Shown here piece by piece: positions 55,301 through 63,215 of a stretch of 64,000 nucleotides of DNA. This DNA is from Thermoflexibacter ruber (GTDB taxonomy: Bacteria; Bacteroidota; Bacteroidia; Cytophagales; Thermoflexibacteraceae). Positions within the stretch are counted from its first letter, which is position 1. Each line of letters starts with the position of its first letter. A model generated the notes under the pieces. It was not told the origin of the DNA, ran no database searches, and saw only the letters and a program-made list of their open reading frames with translations. Position numbers and translations under genes: made by a program. Where the stretch lies: positions 1-64,000 of the forward strand of contig NZ_FONY01000013.1 of NCBI RefSeq assembly GCF_900113045.1. The letters are read 5' to 3'.

Positions 55301-55832
55301 CTTCTTCTAAAATTTGCTTTACTGTCCAACCTTTGAAAGGAGAACCATTTACATCGTATATCAGATTTTCCAACTTCTCAGTAGAAGGGCTAAAAGAAGG
55401 AATAGCATTATCAAAGCCTACAGAAATAGAAAGAGCCAGTACCTGTCCTGCAAAAACATTATTGAGGTCTTGCACAGGATTGCCCGCTCCACCCATTACA
55501 TAGCTTGCTGTAAGTTGTGAAGGACTTCCACCTTGTGGCAAAAAATCTTTGATAGCAGCAGAGGTATTGAACTTGATAGTAAATCCTGTACTGCACCCAA
55601 TAGTTAATCCATTAGGGAAGGCAGTGGCAAAATTAGCATCTCTATAAGCACCTGGGTTATTCCCATTGGCTGTACTCCCCCAGCCTCCTTGTGTTTGTGT
55701 ACGGAATTTTCCACAAGGTAGGTCGCCTCCTGTGAACCTCTCCGCATACGCAAAATTGGTTACTAAGCTCAAGAGAAAGAGCCAGCAACCAATTATGGTA
55801 GTTATACTTTTATTTGGTTTGATTTGGTTCAT
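49347..55832 (-). CDS. Giant secreted DUF11-repeat protein with T9SS C-terminal sorting domain
   Basis: A 2161-residue surface or extracellular protein. The start at 55832 (MNQIKPNKS) directly precedes a signal peptide ending in FAYA. Eight DUF11 immunoglobulin-like repeats follow, each beginning with a VSITK-type strand and containing a D-x-LP-x-x-V-x-FV core (VVTDVLPAGVTFVSA). A module of about 180 residues between repeats 2 and 3 occurs again between repeats 4 and 5 (both contain NASEVLRVDFG and ITGADVLLSRFY). A beta-propeller-like stretch (FHVKHVSGGSELYTLDV onward) lies between repeats 6 and 7. The last ~85 residues are a T9SS type A sorting domain (YPNPSNGRLTIDL to HIKIIKE). Likely an adhesin or surface-layer component. 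Confidence 0.93.
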   Translation of the reverse strand: MNQIKPNKSITTIIGCWLFLLSLVTNFAYAERFTGGDLPCGKFRTQTQGGWGSTANGNNPGAYRDANFATAFPNGLTIGCSTGFTIKFNTSAAIKDFLPQGGSPSQLTASYVMGGAGNPVQDLNNVFAGQVLALSISVGFDNAIPSFSPSTEKLENLIYDVNGSPFKGWTVKQILEEANKALGACKPIPSGLNDAVSKINENFVDGTTNKGYLICPPETNLSIDKKCPNGTFYVDDTFIYEIKVTNGNGANAENVVITDELPLGVTFVSADNGGTHTAGVVTWNLGTLNKNSNKTVKVTVKATVSGAIKNKASVATTTKDTNSNDNKDDCTITILPKADVKIVKTATATVFVGENITYTLVVTNDGPSSAANVVVKDNLPADVDFVSADNSGSYSSGVITWNLGTLAKDASITLTVVVKAKTVGNPKNKASVTTTTYESNTSNNNSEATTEVKRKDPEVNCGDLVGKDGNEENWLDKVTLTAKSIGDVSFTTTPIHFSTDADWKANSAGVGVMKASEGGSPNFLREINYFAEHNASEVLRVDFGADYATKEITGADVLLSRFYTSENGKAEQGHWTAKDGSGNVVGSGGFVATAPLTGDNPGHYNLKIRTCKPFRYLEFCAGPYTDITARTEQPDNSDYAVRELTVVCEPQCDTDLAITKTCPTGEILTDDEFWYTLQVSNLGKVDATNVTVTDVLPSNVQFVLADNGGVEAPAGTVKWTLASLAKGASITLKVKVKALTAGTGIVNQASVVFESPKDINNQNNQSSCSVDIKRRTTDVSIKKNCPNGEIYVGYTFDYTITVTNAKADEGGNDATNVTIVDELPANVVFVSANKGGTYADGKVTWVIPSLEAGKSETVKVTVKAITAGTAVLNSASVSIEKPVDSNDKNDIASCTIDIKEWNPEVKCEDVMGTAKDIAVNDGGLAGLMSSWLSKVTLTAKAIGDVSFTNIPVNFVTDAGWKTGSAGVGVKKIGETGPTFLEEINYRAEENASEVLRVDFGTDYVTKNITGADVLLSRFYSNEPNKTKAEQGFWEAKDADGNIVGSGEFVATQPLSGDNPGYFNLEIRTCKPFRYLEFSAGPYTTVSSARTETVPDNSDYLLRELKVICEPVCRVDLTLVKRCTQSVVVGQEITYTIVVTNTGKDNVTGVSVEDILPTGVEYVAGSADNGGTFDDGKVTWTGLSISAESSITLTFRAKALTVGVKQNNAKLTYKHDANASNNADACTTTVTPIKLDVSITKECKPTSVILGRNFSYKIVVKNNRLVKGTPANTATNLVVTDVLPAGVTFVSATPKDGYTYDEDTHTITWIIPSLGDNKTVTFNVTVNAQETGSYPNEVSVEVDETTSDDVNKENNKANCSTVVFYKAPEDCAVFHVKHVSGGSELYTLDVTTGDTTIVRVLPGKVHFAVKDGFIYAINESTGELFTMKLSDGSLNSLGIIKDTSDKVIKGNTQAAFNFSGELYIGAGKIYKVNLVTLVATSLGNVKVGSVNVNTDGGDQVFASDGSWYMAGKLKGDADDRIFKITGASGGNLNAEIVTEPLGEITGLAMTDNGDGDLVASINSIGFKVINPSNGAVNKHIDMKFGWGDMASCVGPVRPANVSITKNCVESVKQGENITYTLTVTNTGNKTEIVDVKDFLPSGVTFVSASAGGTHSAGVVTWTGISVGVGAGNAVTLTVEVTATQVGSQKNTAKVITAKTNLSQQTEASCTTEVRVRKTNISITKTASKTSMTVGETFTYTLKVKNEGEIDAVNTVVSDDLPAEVEFVSSVPVPTTHVGNSLTWNLGTVAPSTTQTITVTVKAITAKDGVKNTATVTTDTEETTTDDNSDDEVVDIKDICPAPQDICSTQEAFAIKVTDFKQGKRHDGNNVVASRSNPNNALFMPQNDDNTASPINYVSLGFGGSIDLELATPVYNWNKTGVPVVAKYAQVPGEISYGDLIVVETSYGRSGTNCGPNQDIRYPERARFFGRECPEQPWVLLGEGCRVSFVDVANIEKAGQKYVKYLRIVDISDKSLFTSVDDGYDVDGVIACPATVEEIIKTGSYDSRKISRGRSEAGFSFSLDYFNREPNAAVESGDVAMVAYPNPSNGRLTIDLTSVMESDVVEIHVYSTLGELMTVRQMNLSIGGNKTELDISNYANGMYIIKTVAKSGASYDHIKIIKE

Positions 55833-56427
55833 AAAACTTTTTAGTTTAAAAATGAAAATTCTAAAAGATTGTAAGTTATGTTTCAAGTACAGCTCGTTTT
55901 GGAAAAAATAGAGATAGGCAAAACTTATCTATATCGTTTATTGATTTTGCTGTTATTATTTGATTTTTATTTTACAAACGTAATAAGTTTTGCGTAATTA
56001 AAAAAAAAAATGTTAAACTTTTTTTTCAAACACAAGAAGATTCTTTGAAAAATCCTATTTATAGTGAATACCACTATTGACTATATTAGTTTTTTATGAA
56101 AAACAATATATTTATTATCAAATACTTATAATGCAAAAATAAAATAGTTATATTTTTTATTTGATTAGTACAATTTGAAATTATATGCAAAATACCTATT
56201 TAGGAATTTGTTTATCAAAAATAAATAAAGCATAAAAAATGGTGTAAGTTTTTGAATTAAATTAAATATTAACGCCTTAAAATTATTTCATTACTATTTA
56301 ATGTTAGTTAAACACAATAAAAACTTGTTTTTTTTATATTTCATAATTATTTCTTTTCCAAACACCTTGCATTGTTATCAAATCACCTATATTTGCCCTT
56401 AGATAAGTACAATTTAATTCAAATAAT
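55833..56427. other. Long AT-rich divergent intergenic region
   Basis: About 590 bases, extremely A/T rich, between the giant DUF11 gene (minus) and the thioesterase gene (plus). TACGTTTG on the minus strand (CAAACGTA at 55975-55982) is a candidate -7 element for the giant gene, which would then have a leader of about 135 bases. The thioesterase promoter is listed separately. No repeat or gene seen otherwise. Confidence 0.45.
56366..56395 (+). promoter_or_regulatory. Probable promoter of the thioesterase gene
   Basis: TATATTTG at 56388-56395 is an exact -7 match; CTTG at 56365-56368 lies 19 bases upstream as an imperfect -33 element. The start codon is 33 bases downstream. Confidence 0.55.
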
Positions 56428-56865
56428 ATGAATCCAATCTTAGAAATGTTTAAGGCACACATAGACAAACCTATGTCCGATATAGCCCCACCACTTACGC
56501 AATGGCTCAATGGTACGCTACTCAAAGCAGAATTAGGCAGCTTTGAGATGTCTTTTAAGGTACGAAAAGAAATGACCAATCCTGCGGGATTATTGCACGG
56601 AGGGATTCATGCTTCTATCTTAGACGATATTATAGGCATGACCGTAGCGGCTTTGGGCTTGCCTAACTTGTATGTATCTATCAATCTGCATATTGACTTT
56701 CTCCACCCTGCAAGGATAGGGGAAACAGTCATCGCCAAATCTACTGTTATCCGCTCAGGAAAAACCATCGTCAATGCAGCCGCAGAGATTTATAACGAAA
56801 AGGGACAATTGCTCAGCAAGGCAACTTCTAACTTGGCAAATACAGGTATGCCTGCGGTACTATAA
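56428..56865 (+). CDS. PaaI-family hotdog-fold thioesterase
   Basis: Hydrolyses acyl-CoA thioesters. The 145 residues form a single hotdog domain with the active-site segment GLLHGGIHASILDDIIG (about residues 51-67), with the conserved HGG and catalytic acid, and a central beta strand region YVSINLHIDFLHPARIGE. No signal peptide. The physiological acyl-CoA cannot be told. Independent transcription unit by its promoter. Confidence 0.9.
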   Translation: MNPILEMFKAHIDKPMSDIAPPLTQWLNGTLLKAELGSFEMSFKVRKEMTNPAGLLHGGIHASILDDIIGMTVAALGLPNLYVSINLHIDFLHPARIGETVIAKSTVIRSGKTIVNAAAEIYNEKGQLLSKATSNLANTGMPAVL

Positions 56866-56992
56866 ACTTTGCTAAAAAATATGCCATTTTGTCATTAGCA
56901 ACCTTTTGGCAGTATAATTGTTAAAATAATAAAGGTTTTAGAAAACAACAATTTAATCATCTAAACAAATTTTCTAATTAAAATTGTCTGAC

Positions 56993-57568
56993 ATGGAAAA
57001 CCACAATGACGATACAATCAAAGACCAAACAAACAATCAAGAGGTAGAAAATGTAACTATTGAGGAAGTTTCTGCTGATACTCAACAAGAAAACCAACAA
57101 GAAGTGAAAGTACATAATACAGAAAACGAGGCAGAGAAGTGGAAAAAAGAGTTCGCAGAAATGAAAGAAAAATATGTGAGGTTGTATGCTGACTTTGAGA
57201 ACTATAGAAAAAGAACAGCAAAAGAAAAGTTGGACTTTATGACTACTGCCAATGAGGGTTTGATGGTAAGTCTGCTTCCAGTCTTAGATGATTTTGAAAG
57301 AGCGCAGAAAAACTTTGACAATCAAGACATAGAAAGCCTGAAACAAGGGATGGTCTTGATACACGACAAGTTATTTAAAATATTGGAACAGAAGGGTTTG
57401 AAACCTATGGTAGATGTAAAAGGTTCAGACTTCAATGCAGATTATCACGAAGCGATTACCCAAATTCCTATGCCAGAAATGCAAGGGAAGGTAGTAGATG
57501 AGTTGGAAAAAGGCTACTTCTTGGGGGAAAAAGTAGTGCGTTATGCGAAAGTAGTAGTAGGAAGCTAA
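56993..57568 (+). CDS. grpE: Nucleotide exchange factor GrpE
   Basis: Releases ADP from DnaK. The ATG at 56993 (MENHNDD) is preferred over a TTG three codons upstream, giving 191 residues. An acidic, Gln/Asn-rich N-terminal tail of about 50 residues precedes the long coiled coil (EKWKKEFAEMKEKYVRLYAD) and the beta wing (FNADYHEAITQIPMPEMQGK, VRYAKVVV). It lies 68 bases upstream of dnaJ, with which it probably forms a chaperone operon. dnaK is not in the window. Confidence 0.95.
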   Translation: MENHNDDTIKDQTNNQEVENVTIEEVSADTQQENQQEVKVHNTENEAEKWKKEFAEMKEKYVRLYADFENYRKRTAKEKLDFMTTANEGLMVSLLPVLDDFERAQKNFDNQDIESLKQGMVLIHDKLFKILEQKGLKPMVDVKGSDFNADYHEAITQIPMPEMQGKVVDELEKGYFLGEKVVRYAKVVVGS

Positions 57569-57636
57569 ACTAATCGATATACATTATTCTTTATCAATCA
57601 TATAATTACATCAATACAATATAAAGTCATCTACAA

Positions 57637-58776
57637 ATGGCAAAGCGAGATTATTACGAGGTTTTAGGAGTAAGTAAAAACTCGTCAGAGGAGGAGATAA
57701 AAAAAGCCTATAGAAAATTAGCCATTAAGTATCACCCTGATAAAAATCCGGGGAATAAAGAGGCTGAGGAAAAGTTCAAAGAAGCGGCAGAGGCTTACGA
57801 AGTCCTAAGCAATGCTGACAAAAGAGCAAGATACGACCGCTTTGGACATCAAGGTATGGACGGGTTTAGTGGCGGAGGTATGAATATGGAAGATATTTTC
57901 TCTCAGTTTAGTGATATTTTCGGTGGCGGAAGTCCTTTTGGAGATTTCTTTGGTGGGGGAAGTGGTAGGCAGCAGGTCAAAAGAGGCACTAACCTTCGCA
58001 TCAAGTTGAAACTAAATTTAGAAGAAGTAGCTGAGGGTGTAGAGAAGAAAATCAAAGTAAAAAGATATGTAGCTTGCGATAGTTGCAAAGGAACAGGAGC
58101 AAAAAATGGTACTTCATTTAAAAACTGCGCTACTTGCAACGGTACAGGTCAAATCAGGCGAGTAGTTAATACCATGCTTGGGCAAATGATGTCGGCGACT
58201 ACCTGTCCGACTTGCAATGGTGCAGGACGCACAGTATCAGAGCGATGTGATGGAGCTTGTGGAGGCAAAGATGGCTTAGTATTGCAAGAGGAAGTTATCA
58301 GCGTAAAAGTACCCGCAGGCGTAGAGGAAGGTATGCAACTTTCTATGGCAGGTAAAGGGAACTTTCCGCCAGGCGGTGGTGTAGCAGGTGATTTGCTCAT
58401 TATGATTGAAGAAGAGGAACACCCAACCCTAAAAAGAGAAGGGAAAAATATCCATTACGAACAGTACATTAGTTTTATAGATGCAGCTTTGGGGACTACT
58501 TTGGAAGTACCTACCATAGGTGGGAGAGCAAGGATTAACATAGAACCCGGCACACAAAGCGGAAAAATCCTACGACTGAAAAACAAAGGCATCAAGGAAC
58601 TCAATGGTTACGGAATAGGCGACCAACTTATACATATCAATATTTGGACACCTAAGCAACTAACCAAAGAAGAAAGGGCTTTGTTAGAAAAACTCAAAAA
58701 CTCTGAAAACTTCAGCCCCAAGCCCGAAAAATCAGAAAAGAGTTTCATGGAAAGAATGAAGGAGTATTTTAGCTAA
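57637..58776 (+). CDS. dnaJ: Chaperone protein DnaJ, with an altered fourth zinc motif
   Basis: Hsp70 co-chaperone. The protein is 379 residues: the J domain (residues 1-70) has HPD, followed by a Gly/Phe-rich linker to about 125. The zinc region has [16 protein letters not shown] and CPTCNGAG. The fourth motif reads [10 protein letters not shown], with three residues between its cysteines and no C-x-x-C-x-G-x-G pattern. The substrate-binding beta domains follow ([20 protein letters not shown]). Otherwise full length; the altered motif needs checking against relatives. Confidence 0.95.
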   Translation: MAKRDYYEVLGVSKNSSEEEIKKAYRKLAIKYHPDKNPGNKEAEEKFKEAAEAYEVLSNADKRARYDRFGHQGMDGFSGGGMNMEDIFSQFSDIFGGGSPFGDFFGGGSGRQQVKRGTNLRIKLKLNLEEVAEGVEKKIKVKRYVACDSCKGTGAKNGTSFKNCATCNGTGQIRRVVNTMLGQMMSATTCPTCNGAGRTVSERCDGACGGKDGLVLQEEVISVKVPAGVEEGMQLSMAGKGNFPPGGGVAGDLLIMIEEEEHPTLKREGKNIHYEQYISFIDAALGTTLEVPTIGGRARINIEPGTQSGKILRLKNKGIKELNGYGIGDQLIHINIWTPKQLTKEERALLEKLKNSENFSPKPEKSEKSFMERMKEYFS

Positions 58777-58780
58777 GTAG

Positions 58781-58820
58781 AGAGCAAGTAGCAATTCTAA
58801 TAATTGGCTACTTGCGCTCT
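58781..58820. terminator. Hairpin between convergent dnaJ and helicase genes
   Basis: AGAGCAAGTAGC (58781-58792) and GCTACTTGCGCTCT (58807-58820) pair along about 11-12 bp with one bulge. It lies between two convergent stop codons and is followed after about 10 bases by T-rich sequence, consistent with a terminator for either gene. Confidence 0.7.
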
Positions 58821-58836
58821 CGAGTATCCCATTTTT

Positions 58837-60207
58837 CTACTTTTTTTTCTTCACCTTGTTTTTATCAAAAACTACTTTTTTACTTGATTTCCCAGCCTTA
58901 CCTTTTGTTGGTAAGTTCTTTGTTTTTCTCTCGTGAAAAGCCCCTTTGAACTCAGGATTTTCCTTACGTTTTTGACGGTCTATTTCCATGAGCATGGCTT
59001 GGTTTTCCTCAAAAGGAGTTTCCTCAATTTCTACCTCTTGGGGGATTTCCTCTACAGGGATAGGCATTTTGATTAGTTTCTGAATTTTCTCGAGGTGATA
59101 CACTTCTGCCTTCGTACAAAAAGTAATGGCTGTTCCTTCCCTATTTGCCCTGCCTGTTCGCCCAATCCTATGCACGTAGTCCTCGTGGACAATAGGCACA
59201 TCAAAGTTTATCACATGGCTTACCATACTTACATCTATTCCCCGCGCCGCCACATCAGTAGCAACCAGTACCCTAATCTCTCCTTTTTTGAACTCTTCCA
59301 TAGCATTGATGCGCGTATTTTGCCCTTTGTTGGCATGAATTACTCGCACATGCTTATCTATTTTCCTTTGGATAAATTTGAATATATTTTCTGCGGTTTC
59401 TTTAGTTTTGGCAAAAATAATCACCTTACTTATTGCTTCATTTTGAAGTAGATAGCCTAATAAATTAATCTTGGTTTTAAAATTAGGAACGTGATAAACA
59501 AAATGCGTAACCGTTTCAGCAGGGGTGGCTTGTGGAGTAACCTCGACCTTGAGTGGAAACTCCAAAAAGTTTTCTATGAGTTTGAGTACTTTTTCTGACA
59601 TAGTAGCTGAGAAAAGCAAGTTTTGCCTTTTGCGCGGTACTACCTCCAAAATGCGATTGATTTGGGGCATAAAACCCATGTCCATCATCTTGTCAGCCTC
59701 ATCTAAGACCATGATTTTCAATTCTTTAACTACTAAGTTCCCTGAAAGATAGATATCCATGAAGCGTCCGGGAGTAGCTACTAAGATATCCACTCCCGCT
59801 TGGATAGCTTCTATCTGGGTTTTTGCTCCCACTCCCCCGTAAATACAGACCTGACGCAAATCCGTATAGGTAGCTAACTTTTTGATTTCTTCACTGATTT
59901 GGATAGCTAACTCTCGCGTAGGGGCTAAAATCAATGCTCTTGGGTTGGGGCTTTGAGCATATTTGATTTTCATGAGAATAGGGATAACAAAAGCTGCTGT
60001 TTTCCCTGTGCCTGTTTGGGCAATACCTAAAATATCATGCCCATCTAAAATCAGCGGAATGGCTTTGGCTTGGATAGGGGTAGGTTTTTGGTAGCCAACT
60101 TCTTGGACAGCAGAAAGGATTTGCTTATTGAGCTTGAACTGCTCAAAGCTATCTATCATCTCACTTGCGTCGTTTGGCTCTGTATCGTTTTGTATTTCAG
60201 GATTCAA
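58837..60207 (-). CDS. DEAD-box RNA helicase, RhlE-type
   Basis: An ATP-dependent RNA helicase of 456 residues. All core motifs are visible: Q motif (GYQKPTPIQ), I (AQTGTGKTAAF), Ia (PTRELAIQ), II (VLDEADKMMDMGF), III (SATMS), V/VI (VATDVAARGID and HRIGRTGRA). The last ~50 residues are strongly basic and probably bind RNA. The class resembles the RhlE/SrmB group. It has an exact -7 element just upstream and no cotranscribed neighbour. Confidence 0.94.
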   Translation of the reverse strand: MNPEIQNDTEPNDASEMIDSFEQFKLNKQILSAVQEVGYQKPTPIQAKAIPLILDGHDILGIAQTGTGKTAAFVIPILMKIKYAQSPNPRALILAPTRELAIQISEEIKKLATYTDLRQVCIYGGVGAKTQIEAIQAGVDILVATPGRFMDIYLSGNLVVKELKIMVLDEADKMMDMGFMPQINRILEVVPRKRQNLLFSATMSEKVLKLIENFLEFPLKVEVTPQATPAETVTHFVYHVPNFKTKINLLGYLLQNEAISKVIIFAKTKETAENIFKFIQRKIDKHVRVIHANKGQNTRINAMEEFKKGEIRVLVATDVAARGIDVSMVSHVINFDVPIVHEDYVHRIGRTGRANREGTAITFCTKAEVYHLEKIQKLIKMPIPVEEIPQEVEIEETPFEENQAMLMEIDRQKRKENPEFKGAFHERKTKNLPTKGKAGKSSKKVVFDKNKVKKKK

Positions 60208-60223
60208 GGTTTATACTTTTTTG

Positions 60224-60231
60224 CAAAGGTA
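60224..60231 (-). promoter_or_regulatory. Probable promoter -7 element of the helicase gene
   Basis: TACCTTTG on the minus strand matches TAnnTTTG exactly, about 17 bases before the start codon, implying a short leader. No clear -33 match. Confidence 0.45.
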
Positions 60232-60256
60232 ATACTTTTGCAAAAAAATTTTACTT

Positions 60257-61663
60257 TTAACAGACTTGATATTCTGGCAGCGTTACCATTGCCACTATCA
60301 AGTTTTTAATCGTTTCTTCCTTGCTTTCATGCTTTATATTTTGCAACAACATTTTTTTAGTTTCCTCAGCGATAGGAACTTGGAATAAGTAATTGGCAAT
60401 TTTGGCAAATATATCTTCTTGATTTTCCTTCCCCAGAATGGTAATAAAATCCTGCCAGTCGTAGGTGGCTTTGATAGTGCGAAGTTTATTTTTAGCAAAA
60501 AATTCGGTATTTACATCGCCGTCTTCTTTGGGTTGCAAGGTAATTTCTCCCATTCTGTAAAGCATCTCGGGCAGTTGAGTCCTGATAACAATAGTCGTAC
60601 TATCTATCCAAGCCTTACCTTCTTTCCAGCCTGCGACATTAGGAGGATAAAATAACATCTGACCTAATACCTTTTGCAAAAACAGCAAAGGTTCTTTATC
60701 GTTAAAACCCAAATTAAACTGCTTGCGAAGGATAGTAAGGTACTCAATAGGAGATTTGATACGCACTCCTATATTTCGGGCTTCGTAGAACCAGTCTGAA
60801 GTAAATATTTCCCTCATCAGTTTTCCTATGTCGTAATCCGATTGATAGAAACTTGTCGCTAACTGATTTACAATTTCTTCATTCATATTCTCATTGACAA
60901 AGTACTTGTAAATTTTGCCTGTAAGAAACTTAGCGGTTTGCTTATTTTCCAAAATCATATTCAAAATATCCTCCCCCTCTAATTTCCCTGTTTTGCCAAA
61001 AAAGGTTTTTTCCCCATAGTCATGCCTAAACCTGCGTAAAATAAAATCACCACTTATCTCAAAGTCCCACCCTGTAAAGGCTCTGGCTGCGTTTTTGATG
61101 TCCTGCTCGGTATAGTTTCCTCGTCCCAAAGTAAAAAGTTCCATGACTTCTCTGGCAAAGTTTTCATTAGGACGGTCTTTGCGGTTTTGTTTATTATTGA
61201 GAAATTGTAACATGGCGGGGTCCTTAGAAATGGCGTGTAGCAAATCACCAAATTTCCCCAAAGCGTGTTTTCTAAGTATATTATTTTGTTTTTGAATGAA
61301 AAAAACATTGGCAGATTGGCAGGCAAAATGCCCATGCCAGAACAAAGTCATTTTTTCTCTCAACATTCCCTGTCGCTCCGTCATTCTATCTAACCACATC
61401 AGATTCAAGTCTTTAATCTTAGCAATAGAATCTCTTATCATTTCTCTTTTCTCATCTTTGTCTGCCAACAAAAATTTTCCCATTTTTAATTGGTTGCTAT
61501 CTACTACCTGTAAATCCCTGACTTCTTCACTTTCTTTGAAAAGTTGGGAAACAAGTTTTTCTACACTTTCTTTTTTGTTGTTTTCTATGAAGGCAAAACT
61601 TTCTCCAAAACCTGCACGCAGGTAGAGATGCTGTATTTTTGTTTGTGGATTGATTTGAAGCAT
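60257..61663 (-). CDS. DUF1800 family protein
   Basis: A 468-residue, mostly helical protein. Conserved DUF1800 stretches include LMWLDRMTERQGMLREKMTL with FWHGHFACQSAN, the EFTLGRGNYTEQDIKNAARA-type segment (reads LFTLGRGNYTEQDIKNAARA), and FYPPNVAGWKEGKAWIDSTT. The function of the family is unknown. In most genomes it is followed by a DUF1501 partner; here a DEAD-box helicase follows, so the pair is split. No signal peptide is evident. Confidence 0.9.
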   Translation of the reverse strand: MLQINPQTKIQHLYLRAGFGESFAFIENNKKESVEKLVSQLFKESEEVRDLQVVDSNQLKMGKFLLADKDEKREMIRDSIAKIKDLNLMWLDRMTERQGMLREKMTLFWHGHFACQSANVFFIQKQNNILRKHALGKFGDLLHAISKDPAMLQFLNNKQNRKDRPNENFAREVMELFTLGRGNYTEQDIKNAARAFTGWDFEISGDFILRRFRHDYGEKTFFGKTGKLEGEDILNMILENKQTAKFLTGKIYKYFVNENMNEEIVNQLATSFYQSDYDIGKLMREIFTSDWFYEARNIGVRIKSPIEYLTILRKQFNLGFNDKEPLLFLQKVLGQMLFYPPNVAGWKEGKAWIDSTTIVIRTQLPEMLYRMGEITLQPKEDGDVNTEFFAKNKLRTIKATYDWQDFITILGKENQEDIFAKIANYLFQVPIAEETKKMLLQNIKHESKEETIKNLIVAMVTLPEYQVC

Positions 61664-61966
61664 GATATTTTCTAAATTTTTATTAAAAAATTTCTAAATT
61701 TGCTAAGATTTACTTAATCGTTTAGTATTTGTCTTTTTAGATACTTAAAAAAGCGAAAGGTTTAATTAGGTCATTGACCATTTTAATTGTGGTATTTACG
61801 AGCATGGATTTTGTTTTTTATAAAGAAAAACTGTTTATTTGCTGATTCATATAGAAGTATGCAAATGAAAGTAGTATGAAATTTGTACTCTAAAAAATGA
61901 ATATCTCAGAAAGAGATTGCTGTTGCTCTTTCAAAGCCAAAGTTAATTCTAATAAGAGCTTACCCA
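61664..61966. other. Divergent intergenic region
   Basis: About 300 bases between the DUF1800 gene (minus) and the REC-histidine kinase (plus). AT-rich, with no repeat, RNA gene or strong consensus promoter that I can see. Confidence 0.3.
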
Positions 61967-63208
61967 ATGGAAAATCAAAAACATAGTATTCTCTATGTTG
62001 ATGACGAGTTAGTAAACCTGAATGTGTTTAAAGCCACGTTTAGACGAGATTATGACATATTCACCGCAAACTCAGCCCAAGAGGCGATGGAGATTTTGCG
62101 CCAGCAGGCTATTGACTTGATTATTTCTGACCAAAGAATGCCTAAGATGACGGGGGTGGAGTTCTTGAAATGGACTTTAGCCGAGTATCCTCATGCCATT
62201 CGTATTATTCTTACTGGCTTTAGCGATACAGAAGCGATTATTAGAGCTATTAACGAATGTGATATTCATAGATACATCACTAAGCCTTGGGACATTGAGG
62301 AGATGCGTCTTGCTCTGAAGAAAGCAAGTGAAACTTTCCAACTTCGCAGAGACAACGTTCAACTTTTAGCAGACTTAAAAGAAGCCAAAGAGCTTTTAGA
62401 ACAAAAAGTAGCAGAGAGAACAAAAGAAGTTATCAGACAAAAAGAAGAAATAGAACTCAAAAATCAAATCTTAGAAGCTCAGAACAGTAAACTACAAGAG
62501 CTTGATAATGAAAGAAATAGTATTATCAGTATGATAGTACACGATTTGCAGTCGCCTATCAATCGCATTAGTGGCTTGTTGGAACTTTTGGAAGTGGAGG
62601 GCAAAAATAATTTCAACCATAATCAACTTACTTACATGGAATTGCTAAGAAAAAGCATTGCCGATGCAAGTAGGCACATACGCAATTTGTTGGATACAAA
62701 GGCTTTAGAAGGAGATAACAGCATTTCTCAGGTTGTTCTTTCCAAGATAGATTTAATTCAGTTGATAGGCAGGCTTTTAGAAAGCTATAAAGAACAAGCC
62801 TCAAGAAAACAAGTGGTTCTCAACTACGAAACCAGCCACCAAGAGGTGTATATCAAAGGCTACGAAGATTATTTAAGCCGTATTTTTGACAATTTGATTT
62901 CTAATGCTATCAAATTTTCTCCTAAAAATGTCAATAGCAATGTCTTTATCAAAGTCAAAGAAAATGGTGAATATGTCAGGGTTAGTGTCCAAGACGAAGG
63001 ACAAGGGCTGAGCGAGGAAGATAAGAAGAACTTATTTAAAAAGTTTCAAAAGTTAAGTGCGCGCCCTACTAACGGGGAGTCCTCGTCAGGATTAGGGCTT
63101 TCTATCGTCAAGTCCCTGACAGAACAGTTACAAGGAAGGGTATGGGCAGAGGGCGAACCTAAAAAAGGAGCTACTTTCATCGTTGAATTTCCAAAATATT
63201 CCTATTAA
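61967..63208 (+). CDS. Response regulator-histidine kinase hybrid
   Basis: A 413-residue soluble signalling protein. An N-terminal receiver domain (about 1-125) has the acidic pair in YVDDE, phospho-acceptor Asp in IISDQRMP, Thr in ILTGFSD and Lys in ITKPW. A coiled coil (about 135-185) leads to HisKA with the histidine near residue 190 in IVHDLQSPINR. The HATPase domain has DEGQGLS and SSGLGLSIVK. The receiver-first order suggests that phosphorylation by another kinase gates its kinase activity. No output or partner gene adjoins. Confidence 0.92.
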   Translation: MENQKHSILYVDDELVNLNVFKATFRRDYDIFTANSAQEAMEILRQQAIDLIISDQRMPKMTGVEFLKWTLAEYPHAIRIILTGFSDTEAIIRAINECDIHRYITKPWDIEEMRLALKKASETFQLRRDNVQLLADLKEAKELLEQKVAERTKEVIRQKEEIELKNQILEAQNSKLQELDNERNSIISMIVHDLQSPINRISGLLELLEVEGKNNFNHNQLTYMELLRKSIADASRHIRNLLDTKALEGDNSISQVVLSKIDLIQLIGRLLESYKEQASRKQVVLNYETSHQEVYIKGYEDYLSRIFDNLISNAIKFSPKNVNSNVFIKVKENGEYVRVSVQDEGQGLSEEDKKNLFKKFQKLSARPTNGESSSGLGLSIVKSLTEQLQGRVWAEGEPKKGATFIVEFPKYSY

Positions 63209-63215
63209 TACATCT

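Noticed and set aside
50181-55503. Many long plus-strand frames opposite the DUF11 gene
   Set aside because: They follow the internal repeats of the giant gene and show Thr/Val/Phe-rich antisense composition.
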